Below, in pieces: positions 8,863-17,625 of a DNA stretch of 64,000 nt. Below the pieces are notes generated by a model. That model saw only the letters and a list, made by a program, of their open reading frames with translations, was not told the DNA's origin and ran no database searches. The stretch covers positions 91,679 through 155,678 of the forward strand of contig NZ_FRBR01000011.1 in assembly GCF_900142665.1 (NCBI RefSeq), written 5' to 3'. Numbering within the stretch: position 1 is the stretch's first letter; each line of letters opens with the position of its first letter. Source of the DNA: Roseovarius pacificus (GTDB lineage: Bacteria; Pseudomonadota; Alphaproteobacteria; Rhodobacterales; Rhodobacteraceae). Made by a program: the position numbers and the translations under genes.

Positions 8863-9216
8863 TCAGGCACTGTCCTCGAATATCGGGGTAAAGCCGCCCC
8901 ACATCATGCGCTTGCCATCGAAGGGCATGTCCATGTCCTGCCAGCGCGGGTCGGTCTGCATGCTGGCGCCGCATTTGTCATGCGTTTCCTTGTCCGGCCA
9001 GATCATCCACGAAAAGCAGACCGATTCACCGTCCTCCAGGGCCACCGCGCGATTGAAATCGGTGTGTTTGCCTTCGGGAATCTGATCGCCCCAGGTTTCC
9101 ATGATCTGCAAGGCTCCGTACTCCCTGAAAAGCGGCCAGGCCTTGCGGGCGCTTTCGATATAAGCCTCCTTGTTCCCGTTCGGGACGGGGGTGAGGAATC
9201 CGGCAATATAGGTCAT
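8863..9216 (-). CDS. DUF1428 family protein
   Basis: A 117-residue protein starting MTYIAGFLTPVP, the typical N-terminus of the DUF1428 family (dimeric alpha/beta-barrel fold, unknown function). The ATG at 9214-9216 overlaps the stop of the upstream glutathione-transferase gene by four bases (ATGA), with AGGAGA ahead, indicating translational coupling. An alternative upstream start would add 13 residues and is less likely. The conserved segment CFSWMIWPDKETHDK is present. No reaction can be assigned. Its placement with a glutathione transferase and VOC proteins suggests stress or xenobiotic response. Confidence 0.8.
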   Translation of the reverse strand: MTYIAGFLTPVPNGNKEAYIESARKAWPLFREYGALQIMETWGDQIPEGKHTDFNRAVALEDGESVCFSWMIWPDKETHDKCGASMQTDPRWQDMDMPFDGKRMMWGGFTPIFEDSA

Positions 9217-9932
9217 GTCGTCTCTCCTTGTATGGCTTGAAGCTCCGCCATCCATGCGTCGAAACCGGGCGGCGGATTACCCGTGAAACCGGCCATTTGC
9301 GCGGCCAGTGCTCTCTGAAAGGCGGGCCGTTCGGTGCCCCGCGCGACATAGTCGGCGAGATTGGGGAAGGGTTCGATCAGCCCTTCGCCCTCGATGATCC
9401 GAAGAACGCTGACCATCATCAGGTCACCCGCGCTGAAGCGGCCCGTGAACCACTCCGCCGCCCCGAGCCGAGCCGACGCCTCCTGCAACCGTTCTTCGAT
9501 CCGCGTGTCGATCCCCGGCAAACGCGGCGCCGACCAGGGTTCGGTGGCCTCGAAGATCGTCGCCATGGAGCGATCCATGATTGGCGGCTCCAGCGTGTTC
9601 AGCGCAGCGAAAAGCCATTCGAGCGCCCGCGCCCGCCCGGCGGGGTCCTCGGGCATGAGGCCGGGAAACCGTTCGGCGATATGCCAGACGATGGCGCCGC
9701 TTTCGAACAGCGTCAGGTCGCCCTCTTCGTAGGTTGGCACCTGCCCGAACGGTTGCAGGGCACGGTGCGCGGCCTCCTTCTGCTGCCCCTGCGGAAGACA
9801 GCGAACGGCATAATCCTGACCGACCTCTTCCAGCGCCCAGCGAACACGCAGGTCACGCACCTGCCCCTTGGCGAAATCCGGCACCCAGTCGAAGGCGGTG
9901 ATCGTGATCGGGGCGTCCGCCTTAACCGGCAT
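9213..9932 (-). CDS. Glutathione S-transferase family protein
   Basis: A 239-residue cytosolic glutathione transferase. The thioredoxin-like N-terminal domain is recognisable from the strand pattern and FGQVPTYEEGDLTLFESGAIVWHIAERF (cis-proline followed by the glutathione-binding ES pair). An all-helical C-terminal domain follows. It is coupled at both ends: an 11-base overlap with the upstream VOC gene and a 4-base overlap with DUF1428. It probably conjugates or reduces an electrophile. The substrate is not indicated. Confidence 0.85.
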   Translation of the reverse strand: MPVKADAPITITAFDWVPDFAKGQVRDLRVRWALEEVGQDYAVRCLPQGQQKEAAHRALQPFGQVPTYEEGDLTLFESGAIVWHIAERFPGLMPEDPAGRARALEWLFAALNTLEPPIMDRSMATIFEATEPWSAPRLPGIDTRIEERLQEASARLGAAEWFTGRFSAGDLMMVSVLRIIEGEGLIEPFPNLADYVARGTERPAFQRALAAQMAGFTGNPPPGFDAWMAELQAIQGETT

Positions 9933-10356
9933 GGGACATCTCCGCCGGCCCCTTCTCGACCGCCTCGGCGCTCATCCACATGGGCTCCCAGATATGTCCG
10001 TCGGGATCGGCAAAGCTGCGGCCGTACATGAACCCGTGCTCCTGCACCGGACAAGGATCGCCCGCGCCACCCGCAGCCACGGCGGCGTCGGTGATGGCAT
10101 CCACCGCCTCACGGTCCGCACGGCTGATACACAGCAGCACCTGTGCTTCGGTCGCGGGATCGACCCGGCGCCGGTCGGTGAAGCTCGACCAGAACTCATG
10201 GGTCAGCAACATCACCCGTATATTGTCCGATAAGACCATGCTCGCCGCGAGGTGATTGGTAAATCTGGTGTCCTTGGTGAAACCGATCGCCTCGTAGAAC
10301 GCCATCGAACGCTCGAGGTCTGCCACCGGCAGGTTTATGAAGATCATCTGTGACAT
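9922..10356 (-). CDS. VOC-family (glyoxalase-like) protein
   Basis: The ATG at 10354-10356, preceded by AGGAGG, gives 144 residues; the longer open frame upstream runs across the divergent promoter. Motifs such as IFINLPVADLERSMAFYEAIGF and FADPDGHIWEPMWM mark a VOC-fold protein of the type often called glyoxalase or extradiol-dioxygenase-like. Metal ligands are plausible but not certain by eye. It opens the VOC-GST-DUF1428 operon and faces the HxlR regulator, which is probably its controller. Confidence 0.83.
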   Translation of the reverse strand: MSQMIFINLPVADLERSMAFYEAIGFTKDTRFTNHLAASMVLSDNIRVMLLTHEFWSSFTDRRRVDPATEAQVLLCISRADREAVDAITDAAVAAGGAGDPCPVQEHGFMYGRSFADPDGHIWEPMWMSAEAVEKGPAEMSHAG

Positions 10357-10423
10357 CGCGTTTCCTCCTGAGTCGCGTCGTCGATATGGACAGGCTACGA
10401 GAATGAGATTATAAAAAGCAACC

Positions 10424-11107
10424 ATGAAGTTACAAAAAGAAACTAAACCGGCAAAAAACCCCCATGGCCGCTGGTACGGCGATGCCTGCGGCACGGCCTT
10501 CGGCCTCGAGCTCCTGGGGGAACGCTGGTCACTGCTGATCGTGCGCGAGTTGATGTTGGGGCCGCGACGCTTCAGCGACATTCGCGCAAACCTGCCGGGA
10601 ATCAGTGCCAAGGTGCTGACCGAACGGCTTGCCGGGCTCGAGGCAAACGGCGTGGTCCTGCGCTCGACCGCGCCCGAACCCGCACCTGCACAGCTCTACG
10701 GCCTGACCGAATGGGGCTATGCCGCGGAACCGGTCATTCAGGAACTGGGCCGATGGGCCGCCGCCTCCCCGCTGCACGACCCGACCCTGCCCCTGTCACC
10801 GGTTTCCTTCATGCTCTCGTTGCGAACAATGCTTGATGCCGAGGCGGCACGGGGCATGGAGGCAGAGGTCGTCTTTCTCATCGGCACCGCCCGGTTCACG
10901 GCCCGGCTGACGAAAGGCACGCTGCCGGTGACACGGGGCGAAACCGAAACGCCCGACCTCCTCTTCAAGGCCCCCGCCGCACCGCCCCTCGCAGCCGTCT
11001 TCTACGGCGACGCCCCCTCCGAGACCGTTGGCGTGCAGGTCACCGGCGATCCGGGGCTGGCACAAAAGTTCACCGCCATTTTCAAGCTCCCGGAACCTTA
11101 CCTTTAA
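10424..11107 (+). CDS. HxlR-family transcriptional regulator
   Basis: A 227-residue protein. The N-terminal 100 residues are a classic HxlR winged helix (CGTAFGLELLGERWSLLIVRELMLGPRRFSDI, residues 25-55), followed by a C-terminal domain rather larger than in most HxlR proteins (SCP2-like, residues 130-225) that could bind a lipid-like ligand. It diverges from the VOC-GST-DUF1428 operon. Two copies of a direct repeat (AAAAAGCAAC at 10413-10422 and AAAAAGAAAC at 10434-10443, 21 bases apart) flank its start codon and may be its own binding sites. HxlR regulators commonly respond to electrophiles or aldehydes. Confidence 0.82.
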   Translation: MKLQKETKPAKNPHGRWYGDACGTAFGLELLGERWSLLIVRELMLGPRRFSDIRANLPGISAKVLTERLAGLEANGVVLRSTAPEPAPAQLYGLTEWGYAAEPVIQELGRWAAASPLHDPTLPLSPVSFMLSLRTMLDAEAARGMEAEVVFLIGTARFTARLTKGTLPVTRGETETPDLLFKAPAAPPLAAVFYGDAPSETVGVQVTGDPGLAQKFTAIFKLPEPYL

Positions 11108-11229
11108 GGCAGGGGCAACACCCGGTCCTTGCCTGACCAGCCAGTCCCGAAGATCCTGTCAGGTTCTCAAACGAAAAACTCCGCAGTTTTGCCATAAGCC
11201 TCCGGCGCAGAGGCCCCGAGCGAGTCAGA

Positions 11230-11245
11230 GTTGACAGGTGTCAAC
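11230..11245. promoter_or_regulatory. Perfect 16-base palindrome in intergenic gap
   Basis: GTTGACAGGTGTCAAC is an exact palindrome 122 bases past the HxlR gene and about 150 bases before the ArsR gene. It looks like a transcription-factor site, but no adjacent gene clearly owns it. The rest of the 11108-11383 gap holds no recognisable gene. Confidence 0.4.
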
Positions 11246-11352
11246 CAACGGCGCTTCGCCGCCGCCGAGTTCGGGCGGGTATCCCTGCAATTTATTCACT
11301 GGCTTGTGGCGAATGATTGTCATTGCTGCATTGCCAGATAGTAAGGAAATTA

Positions 11353-11395
11353 CCTAAGTGTTATTGACACATCTTTCCGCTAGATGTTACTTAGG
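11353..11395 (+). promoter_or_regulatory. ArsR promoter with operator arms
   Basis: CCTAAGT (11353-11359) and ACTTAGG (11389-11395) form an exact inverted repeat bracketing a promoter-like TTGACA (11364-11369) with TTACTT (11387-11392) 17 bases downstream. Binding of the ArsR repressor to both arms would block this promoter. The predicted transcription start falls at or next to the ATG at 11399, suggesting a leaderless message. Confidence 0.5.
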
Positions 11396-11398
11396 CAT

Positions 11399-11740
11399 AT
11401 GGCTAAGTTTGATTCGAACCTCGATCTTTGTTTCTCCGCGCTCGGCGATCCGACACGGCGAATGATCCTGCAACGCCTTGCCCGCGGCGCGGCAAGCGTC
11501 AGCGAACTGGCGAAGCCACACGACATGGCGCTTCCGTCCTTCATGGGACATCTCAGGAAACTGGAAGACGCCGGGCTGATCACCTCGACAAAGCAGGGCA
11601 GAACACGCGTTTGCGAACTGACCCCTGACGCGTTCACGCCCGCCAGGGACTGGTTGAGCGAGCAAAGCGCCGTCTGGGAAGGGCGCCTCGACCGTCTTGA
11701 TGATTATGTCACCACCCTCATGAAGGAGCGCGAGAAATGA
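11399..11740 (+). CDS. ArsR-family transcriptional regulator
   Basis: A 113-residue winged-helix repressor (MAKFDSNLDLCFSALGDPTRRMILQRL, then SVSELAKPHDMALPSFMGHLRKLEDAGLI as the recognition region). The ATG at 11399 is preferred because the promoter's predicted start site coincides with it; the alternative ATG at 11384 lies inside the promoter. No metal-binding CxC motif of classical ArsR is seen, matching the subgroup that pairs with AHSA1 proteins. Its stop overlaps the next gene by four bases. It probably represses its own two-gene operon. Confidence 0.85.
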   Translation: MAKFDSNLDLCFSALGDPTRRMILQRLARGAASVSELAKPHDMALPSFMGHLRKLEDAGLITSTKQGRTRVCELTPDAFTPARDWLSEQSAVWEGRLDRLDDYVTTLMKEREK

Positions 11741-12204
11741 ACCTCAACCCTGAAACGGATCTCAGCTTTACGCGGACCCTCAATGCGCCTCGCTCGGTCC
11801 TTTGGGAATGCTGGACAACCCCGGAACACATCATGCATTTCTTTATGCCCAAACCCCACAGCCTCGATGCCTGCGAGATCGACCTGCGGGTCGGCGGCAA
11901 GTTCAACACGATAATGAACATCGACGGCCAACAGATAGAGAACAAGGGGGTTTACCTCGAAGTCGTCGATGGCAGGCGGCTTGTCTTTACCGACACCTAT
12001 AGCGAAGGCTGGGCACCGGCACCCGACCCGTTCATGACAGCCATCATCGAGTTCGAGGACGATGGCAATGGCGGCACAACCTACACCGCAATTGCAAGGC
12101 ATCGCTCGTCCGAGGCACGGCAGACCCACGAGGATATGGGGTTCTTCGGTGGGTGGGGCACCGTCGCCACACAGCTTGAAGATTACGCGCAATCGCTCTC
12201 GTAA
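11737..12204 (+). CDS. SRPBCC/AHSA1-domain protein
   Basis: A 155-residue START-fold protein related to the Hsp90 activator Aha1 C-terminal domain. The hallmark FTRTLNAPRSVLWECWTTPEHIMHFF is at residues 11-36, and GFFGGWGTVATQLEDY is near the end. Its start overlaps the ArsR stop (ATGA). The ArsR-AHSA1 pairing is common in bacteria, and the partner is thought to bind a small hydrophobic ligand, but no reaction is established. There is no signal peptide, so it is cytoplasmic. Confidence 0.85.
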   Translation: MNLNPETDLSFTRTLNAPRSVLWECWTTPEHIMHFFMPKPHSLDACEIDLRVGGKFNTIMNIDGQQIENKGVYLEVVDGRRLVFTDTYSEGWAPAPDPFMTAIIEFEDDGNGGTTYTAIARHRSSEARQTHEDMGFFGGWGTVATQLEDYAQSLS

Positions 12205-12461
12205 GGGAGCGCCGCAGAGAATCGCAACGCGAACGTCCCCGAAATGACCCGGCGATGGATCGGCATGCACGCCGCATCAATTGCGCCAAAACTGATTGGC
12301 GCCGATGTTGCAGAGAATTCCCTGCGCGAACCGGGCTGGCCGGATGGCTATGCCCTGATGATTGGCTGATCGAACTGACCTGCCTCGCGCTCTACCTGCT
12401 GCCCGGGTCGAGCATACTCGGGGCGGTGTTGAAATCAATAAAGTGACGATCCCGCTTGCAG
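12205..12461. other. Gap with a doubtful 41-codon reading frame
   Basis: Between convergent genes. A plus-strand frame from 12244 to 12369 encodes 41 residues (beginning MTRRWIGMHAAS) but has no clear ribosome-binding site and no family I recognise. Codon use looks gene-like, so it could be a fragment of a lost gene. No terminator hairpin was found here. Confidence 0.25.
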
Positions 12462-13652
12462 TCACGCCCCGGTATTTTCCACGATCACAGCGATACCTTG
12501 CCCGCCGCCGATACACATGGTGACAAGCCCAAACCGCCCTTTGATCCGTTTCAATTCATAGGCCAGCTTGACCAGCAGGATGGCGCCCGACGCGCCGATT
12601 GGATGACCCAGAGCGATCGCTCCACCATTTGGATTGGTCTTGTTTTCGGGAAAGCCCAGGTCCTTTGCTATCGCGCAAGCCTGTGCAGCGAAGGCTTCAT
12701 TGGATTCGATGACATCCATGTCGGCAACGCTCAAACCAGCACGGTTCAAAGCCTGCCGTACCGCAGGAATCGGCCCAAGCCCCATAACAGCGGGCGCAAC
12801 TCCTCCGTGACCGTAGGACACGATCTTCGCCAGAGGTGTCAGCCCCCGTTCCAACGCGACCGCGCCTTCCATCAGAACGACAGCGGCAGCGCCGTCGTTA
12901 ATACCCGAGGCATTGCCAGCCGTAACCGAACCTTCACGGTCGAAGACAGGTCTGAGTTTGCGCATATCCTCAAGAGTTGCCTCGGCGCGAACATGTTCGT
13001 CGACATAAAATACAGTTTCGGCACGCCCTTTCTTCACAGTTATCGGAAGAATTTGCTCTTGGAAGCGTCCTTCGGCGATAGCATGTGCTGCGCGCCGATG
13101 CGACTCCACAGCCAAACGATCCTGAACATCCCTGTCGATGCCGTATTGCTTGGCCACATTCTCGGCCGTAACCCCCATATGTCCGTTCCCAAAAGGATCG
13201 GTCAGGGCGCCAACCATCATGTCGGTTGCGCCGGTGTCGCCCATTTTCTGGCCGAACCTCGCCTGTGACATCAGATGCCCGGCCCGGCTCATGCTTTCTG
13301 CTCCACCCGCAATGGCAATTTCAGCATTCCCAAGAAGGATGGCTTCCGACGCGGTGACGACTGCCTGCAAACCCGACCCGCAGAGACGGTTCAATGTGAG
13401 TGCAGGAGAAGTTTCCGGAATACCCGCGCGGATGGCTGCGACACGTGAAAGATACATATCCTCCGGCGCTGTATGGATCACATTGCCAAAAACCGTCTGA
13501 CCGACATCTTTCGCATCTGCGCCGGATCGCACGATGGCCTCTCGCGCGACAGTGGCGGCAAGTTCGCAAGGAGTTATGCCCGCCAGTGCCCCACCCAATT
13601 CTCCGATGGCCGTGCGAACACCCGACGCGATGACGACTTCTCTGCTACCCAT
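12462..13652 (-). CDS. Acetyl-CoA acetyltransferase (thiolase, PhaA/AtoB/BktB type)
   Basis: A complete 396-residue thiolase. The acylated cysteine is in LNRLCGSG at about residue 91. The C-terminal GGAIALGHPIGASG and MCIGGGQGIA carry the catalytic histidine and second cysteine. It cleaves 3-oxoacyl-CoA with CoA to acetyl-CoA and a shortened acyl-CoA, or runs in reverse. It is the last gene of the minus-strand catabolic run and follows the APH-family gene by 89 bases. In a 4-hydroxyacid pathway it would perform the final cleavage, for example to acetyl-CoA and propionyl-CoA from a five-carbon substrate. Confidence 0.9.
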   Translation of the reverse strand: MGSREVVIASGVRTAIGELGGALAGITPCELAATVAREAIVRSGADAKDVGQTVFGNVIHTAPEDMYLSRVAAIRAGIPETSPALTLNRLCGSGLQAVVTASEAILLGNAEIAIAGGAESMSRAGHLMSQARFGQKMGDTGATDMMVGALTDPFGNGHMGVTAENVAKQYGIDRDVQDRLAVESHRRAAHAIAEGRFQEQILPITVKKGRAETVFYVDEHVRAEATLEDMRKLRPVFDREGSVTAGNASGINDGAAAVVLMEGAVALERGLTPLAKIVSYGHGGVAPAVMGLGPIPAVRQALNRAGLSVADMDVIESNEAFAAQACAIAKDLGFPENKTNPNGGAIALGHPIGASGAILLVKLAYELKRIKGRFGLVTMCIGGGQGIAVIVENTGA

Positions 13653-13741
13653 TTTTGGTCCTCTAAATTCACGGCCCCGCTCCTTACGGAGTTTCCTCGG
13701 GCGCTCCTGTGTTCAAAGCCACGTGACGATCGCTACCGCGC

Positions 13742-14782
13742 TTAAATTGCGTGTGCGCGACCTTCGACTATTTCGAGCGCCCGCTCTGCGAACCGCTCTG
13801 CAAGTAAACCAACATCAGCGGCATTCTCCGCCGCTGCGCTGCCTGCCCTCGCCCTGTCGGCGATCCCCACAAAGATGACGGCGAAACGAAACAGGGCGAA
13901 TACCTTATGAAACGGAAGAAGCGGTGCGCTATCGGGTATCCCTTCCATGTACCGTGCAACGAATTCATTCTCATCGGGTATACCAAGCGCCGCCCGGTCG
14001 AGACCGAGAATTCCCCCATATTCTTCAGGTTTGGTATGCCAGGGCATAACGCAGAACCCGACATCGGCAAGCGGATGGCCAAGCGTTGAAAGCTCCCAGT
14101 CGAGAATAGCCACCACTTGTGGCTTGGTCGGGTGGAACAACATGTTTCCCATTCGGAAATCGCCATGGGCCAGACGCACCATCCCGTCGTCCTCGGGCAG
14201 GTTTGCAGGCAGCCAGTCTGCCAATACATCGAGCGCCGGAATCGGCTCGCTGTTGGACTGTCGCCATTGCTTGCTCCAGCGGTTGATCTGACGTTCGAAA
14301 TAGTTGCCGGGCTTACCATAATCGTCCAGCCCAACCTTTTCGGGGCGGATGGAGTGCATTTTGGCCATCGCGTCAGCCAGCGCCATCCAGATGCCGCGCC
14401 GCTCCTCTGTTGGAAGCTCCTCCAACGCGCAATCTTCGAACACTCTGCCTTCGACCCGCTCCATCAGATAAAATGGTGTGCCCAGAAGTGCCGTATCCTG
14501 GTGAAGCAACACCGGTTTTGCCACCGGAACACCCGTCGGGTAAAGGGCCGACATGACGCGATATTCACGCTCAATCGCATGAGCGCCCGGCAAAATGGGA
14601 CCAACAGGTTTTTTACGCAACACAAGCCGACGGTCGCCATGCGTCACGAAGTAAGTAGGGTTGGATTGCCCACCGGAGATTTTTTCGATTTCAAGATGCT
14701 CACGCGCGCCAAAGCGGTCGTTGAGAAAACCATGCAGCGCTTCAGGCGCAAAATCGGTGGCGGATTTGCTTATGGCAGTCAT
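13742..14782 (-). CDS. APH-family kinase, ACAD10/11 kinase-domain-like (LvaA-like)
   Basis: A 346-residue kinase of the aminoglycoside-phosphotransferase fold. It has the catalytic loop LAHGDFRMGNMLFHP (residues 205-220) and the metal-binding AILDWELSTLG just after. This subgroup is not for antibiotics: the same domain is fused to an acyl-CoA dehydrogenase in animal ACAD10/11. In Pseudomonas levulinate catabolism, LvaA phosphorylates 4-hydroxyacyl-CoA. Here it sits beside an ACAD11-like dehydrogenase, a ligase and an SDR, strengthening that reading. No obvious LvaB homologue, the small partner of LvaA, was found nearby. It lies 6 bases after the acyl-CoA ligase. Confidence 0.8.
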   Translation of the reverse strand: MTAISKSATDFAPEALHGFLNDRFGAREHLEIEKISGGQSNPTYFVTHGDRRLVLRKKPVGPILPGAHAIEREYRVMSALYPTGVPVAKPVLLHQDTALLGTPFYLMERVEGRVFEDCALEELPTEERRGIWMALADAMAKMHSIRPEKVGLDDYGKPGNYFERQINRWSKQWRQSNSEPIPALDVLADWLPANLPEDDGMVRLAHGDFRMGNMLFHPTKPQVVAILDWELSTLGHPLADVGFCVMPWHTKPEEYGGILGLDRAALGIPDENEFVARYMEGIPDSAPLLPFHKVFALFRFAVIFVGIADRARAGSAAAENAADVGLLAERFAERALEIVEGRAHAI

Positions 14783-14788
14783 GTCGGA

Positions 14789-16390
14789 CTAGCTTCCCTG
14801 TTCGCTTGTCTGGTGTCGCAATTCAAACTTCATGATCTTGCCGGTGGCTGTCTTTGGCAGTTCGGCAAAGACGATCTCACGCGGCACCTTGAAATGCGCC
14901 AGACGCGCTCTGCAAAAGAGCCGCAACTCCTCGGGTTCGACTGACCAGCCTGACCTGATCTCGATAAAGGCACAGGGGACTTCACCCCATTTCGGATGCG
15001 GCTTCGCAACAACTGCGGCCAGCATAACCGCCGGATGAAGGTGCAAAACGTTTTCAACTTCGAGACTCGAAATATTCTCGCCTCCAGAAATAATGATGTC
15101 CTTCGCACGATCCTTGATTTCGATCTGCCCGTCGGGATGCATTACAGCCAAATCTCCGGTGTGAAACACCCCATCCCGAAACGCGTCTTCGGTTGCTTGA
15201 GAGTCTCCAAGATAGCCAGCCATGAGAGTATTCCCCTGCAACACAATTTCACCAATCGTGTTTCCGTCCAAAGGCACCGCATTCATCGCTTCATCCACCA
15301 CCCGGATACGGTTGGCCGCAACATGACGGCTCCCCTGACGGGCAAGCAAGTTCGCCCGCTCACTGGTTTCAAGCACTTCCTCGGATTCATCCAGGGTCCG
15401 CAGCGAAACCGGACCGTAGCACTCGGTCAGCCCATACAGATGGATAAACCCGAAGCCCATCTCGTCCATCTGAGAGATAAGTGTGCTTGTTGGCGCTGCC
15501 CCACCGGTAGCGACCGTCACACGTTTTGCCGGATCTCGCAAACCGCGTGCCTCGTGGTTGAGTAGCATATAGAGAACGACCGGTGCACAGGCCATATGCG
15601 TAACACCGGCGCTTTCGATAGTCTGGAATATTTCGGTCGGGTCGACCTGGTCGAGACAGACATGCACGCCACCCGCCGCCGTGACCGCCCAAGTGTGGCA
15701 CCAGCCGTTGCAATGGAACATGGGCAGAATCCAAAGGTAAACGGTTCGTTCATTGAATCCGAGTGCCAGCATATTACCGAGCGCATTAAGGTAGGCTCCG
15801 CGATGATGAAGTACCGCCCCTTTCGGATGACTGGTTGTCCCTGATGTATAGTTGAGTGCGATCGGCTGCCATTCGTCTGTTATCCGGGCGGTCATATCGG
15901 CCGCCAGTGCAGGAGCAGCACCAAGGAGCGCAAGCCCAGTCGCCATGTTACGTCCGTCCGGAGCAAGACCGATGCATGGCAAACCGACCTCTTTTGCCGC
16001 AGCCTCGGCAACGGGTTTGCACATTGGATCGGCGATCACCAGACGGCTTTTGCAATGGCCGAGGATGTATTCAACAGTTTCCTCATCAAGCCTCGTATTG
16101 ATCGAATTCAGCGTAGCGCCCAGCATCGGCACCGCGTAATGTGCTGCCAGCATTTCAGGCCGGTTGGAACACATCATCGAAACAACATCGCCCTGACCTA
16201 CGCCCTGCGCCTCCAGCCAAGCCGCAAACTCCCTTACGATGCCGTTGAATTCTCCGTAGCTCCAGCTTTGATTGCGCCAGATCACTGCTGCCCGATCAGA
16301 GTAGCTGGACACAGCTCGCTCGAGAAAATCCAATGGTGTCAGAGGCCTGAAGTTCGCGTCCCGCGGCGCAAGATATGCTTCGTCCCGCAT
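14789..16390 (-). CDS. AMP-forming acyl-CoA ligase (LvaE/DmdB-like)
   Basis: A 533-residue acyl-CoA synthetase. The adenylate motif YTSGTTSHPKG is at 181-191; FHTGDLAVMHPDGQIEIKDRAKDIIISGGENISS gives the hinge and A8 region; the C-terminal TATGKIMKFELR carries the catalytic lysine. It belongs to the subgroup annotated as medium-chain or methylmercaptopropionate-type ligases. Between the kinase and the acyl-CoA dehydrogenase it probably makes the CoA thioester that starts the pathway, such as a 4-hydroxy or 4-oxo acid. Gaps to both neighbours are under 15 bases. Confidence 0.87.
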   Translation of the reverse strand: MRDEAYLAPRDANFRPLTPLDFLERAVSSYSDRAAVIWRNQSWSYGEFNGIVREFAAWLEAQGVGQGDVVSMMCSNRPEMLAAHYAVPMLGATLNSINTRLDEETVEYILGHCKSRLVIADPMCKPVAEAAAKEVGLPCIGLAPDGRNMATGLALLGAAPALAADMTARITDEWQPIALNYTSGTTSHPKGAVLHHRGAYLNALGNMLALGFNERTVYLWILPMFHCNGWCHTWAVTAAGGVHVCLDQVDPTEIFQTIESAGVTHMACAPVVLYMLLNHEARGLRDPAKRVTVATGGAAPTSTLISQMDEMGFGFIHLYGLTECYGPVSLRTLDESEEVLETSERANLLARQGSRHVAANRIRVVDEAMNAVPLDGNTIGEIVLQGNTLMAGYLGDSQATEDAFRDGVFHTGDLAVMHPDGQIEIKDRAKDIIISGGENISSLEVENVLHLHPAVMLAAVVAKPHPKWGEVPCAFIEIRSGWSVEPEELRLFCRARLAHFKVPREIVFAELPKTATGKIMKFELRHQTSEQGS

Positions 16391-16404
16391 TGCCGGTGCC
16401 CCCC

Positions 16405-17616
16405 TCAGTTTTCAGTTACATCCCAAGACCAGAAACCGCGGCCCTGTGCCTCGACGTTACGGTGCAGAACCATCTTGTGAACCTCATCCGCACCGTCGAC
16501 CAGCCGGGCCTGCCGGGCATAGCGATAAATCCATTCCAGCGGCGTGTCCTTGGAATACCCTCGCGCCCCGTTGATCTGGATCGCGGTATCGGCGGCTTTG
16601 TGCAGCACATTGGCCACATGTACTTTTGCCATCGACACTTCTTTGCGGGCATAGCCGCCACGGTCCAATTCCCATGCTGCCTTCATTACCAGCATCCGGC
16701 CAATCTCGATCTGCATAGCCAGATCCCCGAGCATCATTTGAATGCTTTCACGCTTTGAAAGCCGCTCGCCAAAAGCAAAGCGCTCATGCGCATAGGTGCT
16801 GGCTATCTCGACACACCGTTTGCTGAGGCCCAACCAGCGCATACAATGGGTCAAGCGCGCCGGCCCAAGGCGGATCTGGGTCATTTTCAGCCCATCGCCC
16901 TCGTTCATGAGCAGGTTCTCGGCAGGTATCTCCATGTCCTCATAGACGATCTCGCAATGGCCGCCATGTTCCTCCGGTCCCATAATCGGAATACGTCGGT
17001 CGATACGAAAACCAGGCTCGCTCTTGCCGTGCAAAAACGCCGTAAGGCCCTTGCGCGGATCGTCTGACGTGCGCGCCACGAGGATAAAATGATCCGAGTC
17101 CTCAGCTCCTGTGATAAACCATTTTCGACCCCGGATAACATACTTGTCACCCTTTCTGGTGGCGGTGGTCAGCATCATGCCCCCGGGGTCCGAGCCGGAA
17201 CCGGGATGCGGCTCGGTCATGACGAAGGCCGAACGAACCTTGCCCTGCACGATCGGTTGCAACCAACGTTCCTTCTGGTCCTCGGTCGCAACTTTCTCCA
17301 GTACCATCATGTTACCGTCATCCGGCGCCGCCGCGTTAAAGACGACGGGCCCGAAAATCGAGCGGTTCATTTCCTCGTAGCAGACCGCCATACCCATCTT
17401 GTCAAGGCCCTGTCCGCCGGTCTCTTCCTTCAACTGCAAGCACCACAGACCTTCTGTACGCGCTTTCTCACGAAGGTACTCCAGAACATCGGTCCTGATG
17501 TTTTCGTGCGGGTCATAATTCGCGCGGTCTGCTTCAAGCGGTAAAATCTCGTCCTCCACGAACCGTGCAATACGGGCGCGGAAGTCCTCGATGCGGGGGG
17601 GAATAGTGAAATCCAT
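16405..17616 (-). CDS. Acyl-CoA dehydrogenase family protein, ACAD11-like
   Basis: A 403-residue flavoprotein of the acyl-CoA dehydrogenase fold, with FVMTEPHPGSGSDPG for flavin and substrate contact and an intact C-terminal helical domain. Near the end it reads LVDGADEVHK where ordinary short/medium-chain enzymes have the YEGT catalytic glutamate segment, so aspartate stands in place of glutamate. That signature is typical of the ACAD10/11 and LvaC group. Those enzymes are implicated in removing phosphate from 4-phosphoacyl-CoA and rearranging it to a 3-hydroxyacyl-CoA. The kinase gene two positions downstream supports this. An ordinary dehydrogenase role cannot be excluded. Confidence 0.83.
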   Translation of the reverse strand: MDFTIPPRIEDFRARIARFVEDEILPLEADRANYDPHENIRTDVLEYLREKARTEGLWCLQLKEETGGQGLDKMGMAVCYEEMNRSIFGPVVFNAAAPDDGNMMVLEKVATEDQKERWLQPIVQGKVRSAFVMTEPHPGSGSDPGGMMLTTATRKGDKYVIRGRKWFITGAEDSDHFILVARTSDDPRKGLTAFLHGKSEPGFRIDRRIPIMGPEEHGGHCEIVYEDMEIPAENLLMNEGDGLKMTQIRLGPARLTHCMRWLGLSKRCVEIASTYAHERFAFGERLSKRESIQMMLGDLAMQIEIGRMLVMKAAWELDRGGYARKEVSMAKVHVANVLHKAADTAIQINGARGYSKDTPLEWIYRYARQARLVDGADEVHKMVLHRNVEAQGRGFWSWDVTEN

Positions 17617-17625
17617 ATCAGATCC

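Noticed and set aside
12255..12446. 63-residue plus-strand frame
   Set aside because: No ribosome-binding site and no family; the overlapping 41-codon frame is equally uncertain.
13742..14782. Aminoglycoside resistance kinase
   Set aside because: The protein matches the ACAD10/11-LvaA kinase group and lies in an acyl-CoA operon, not a resistance context.
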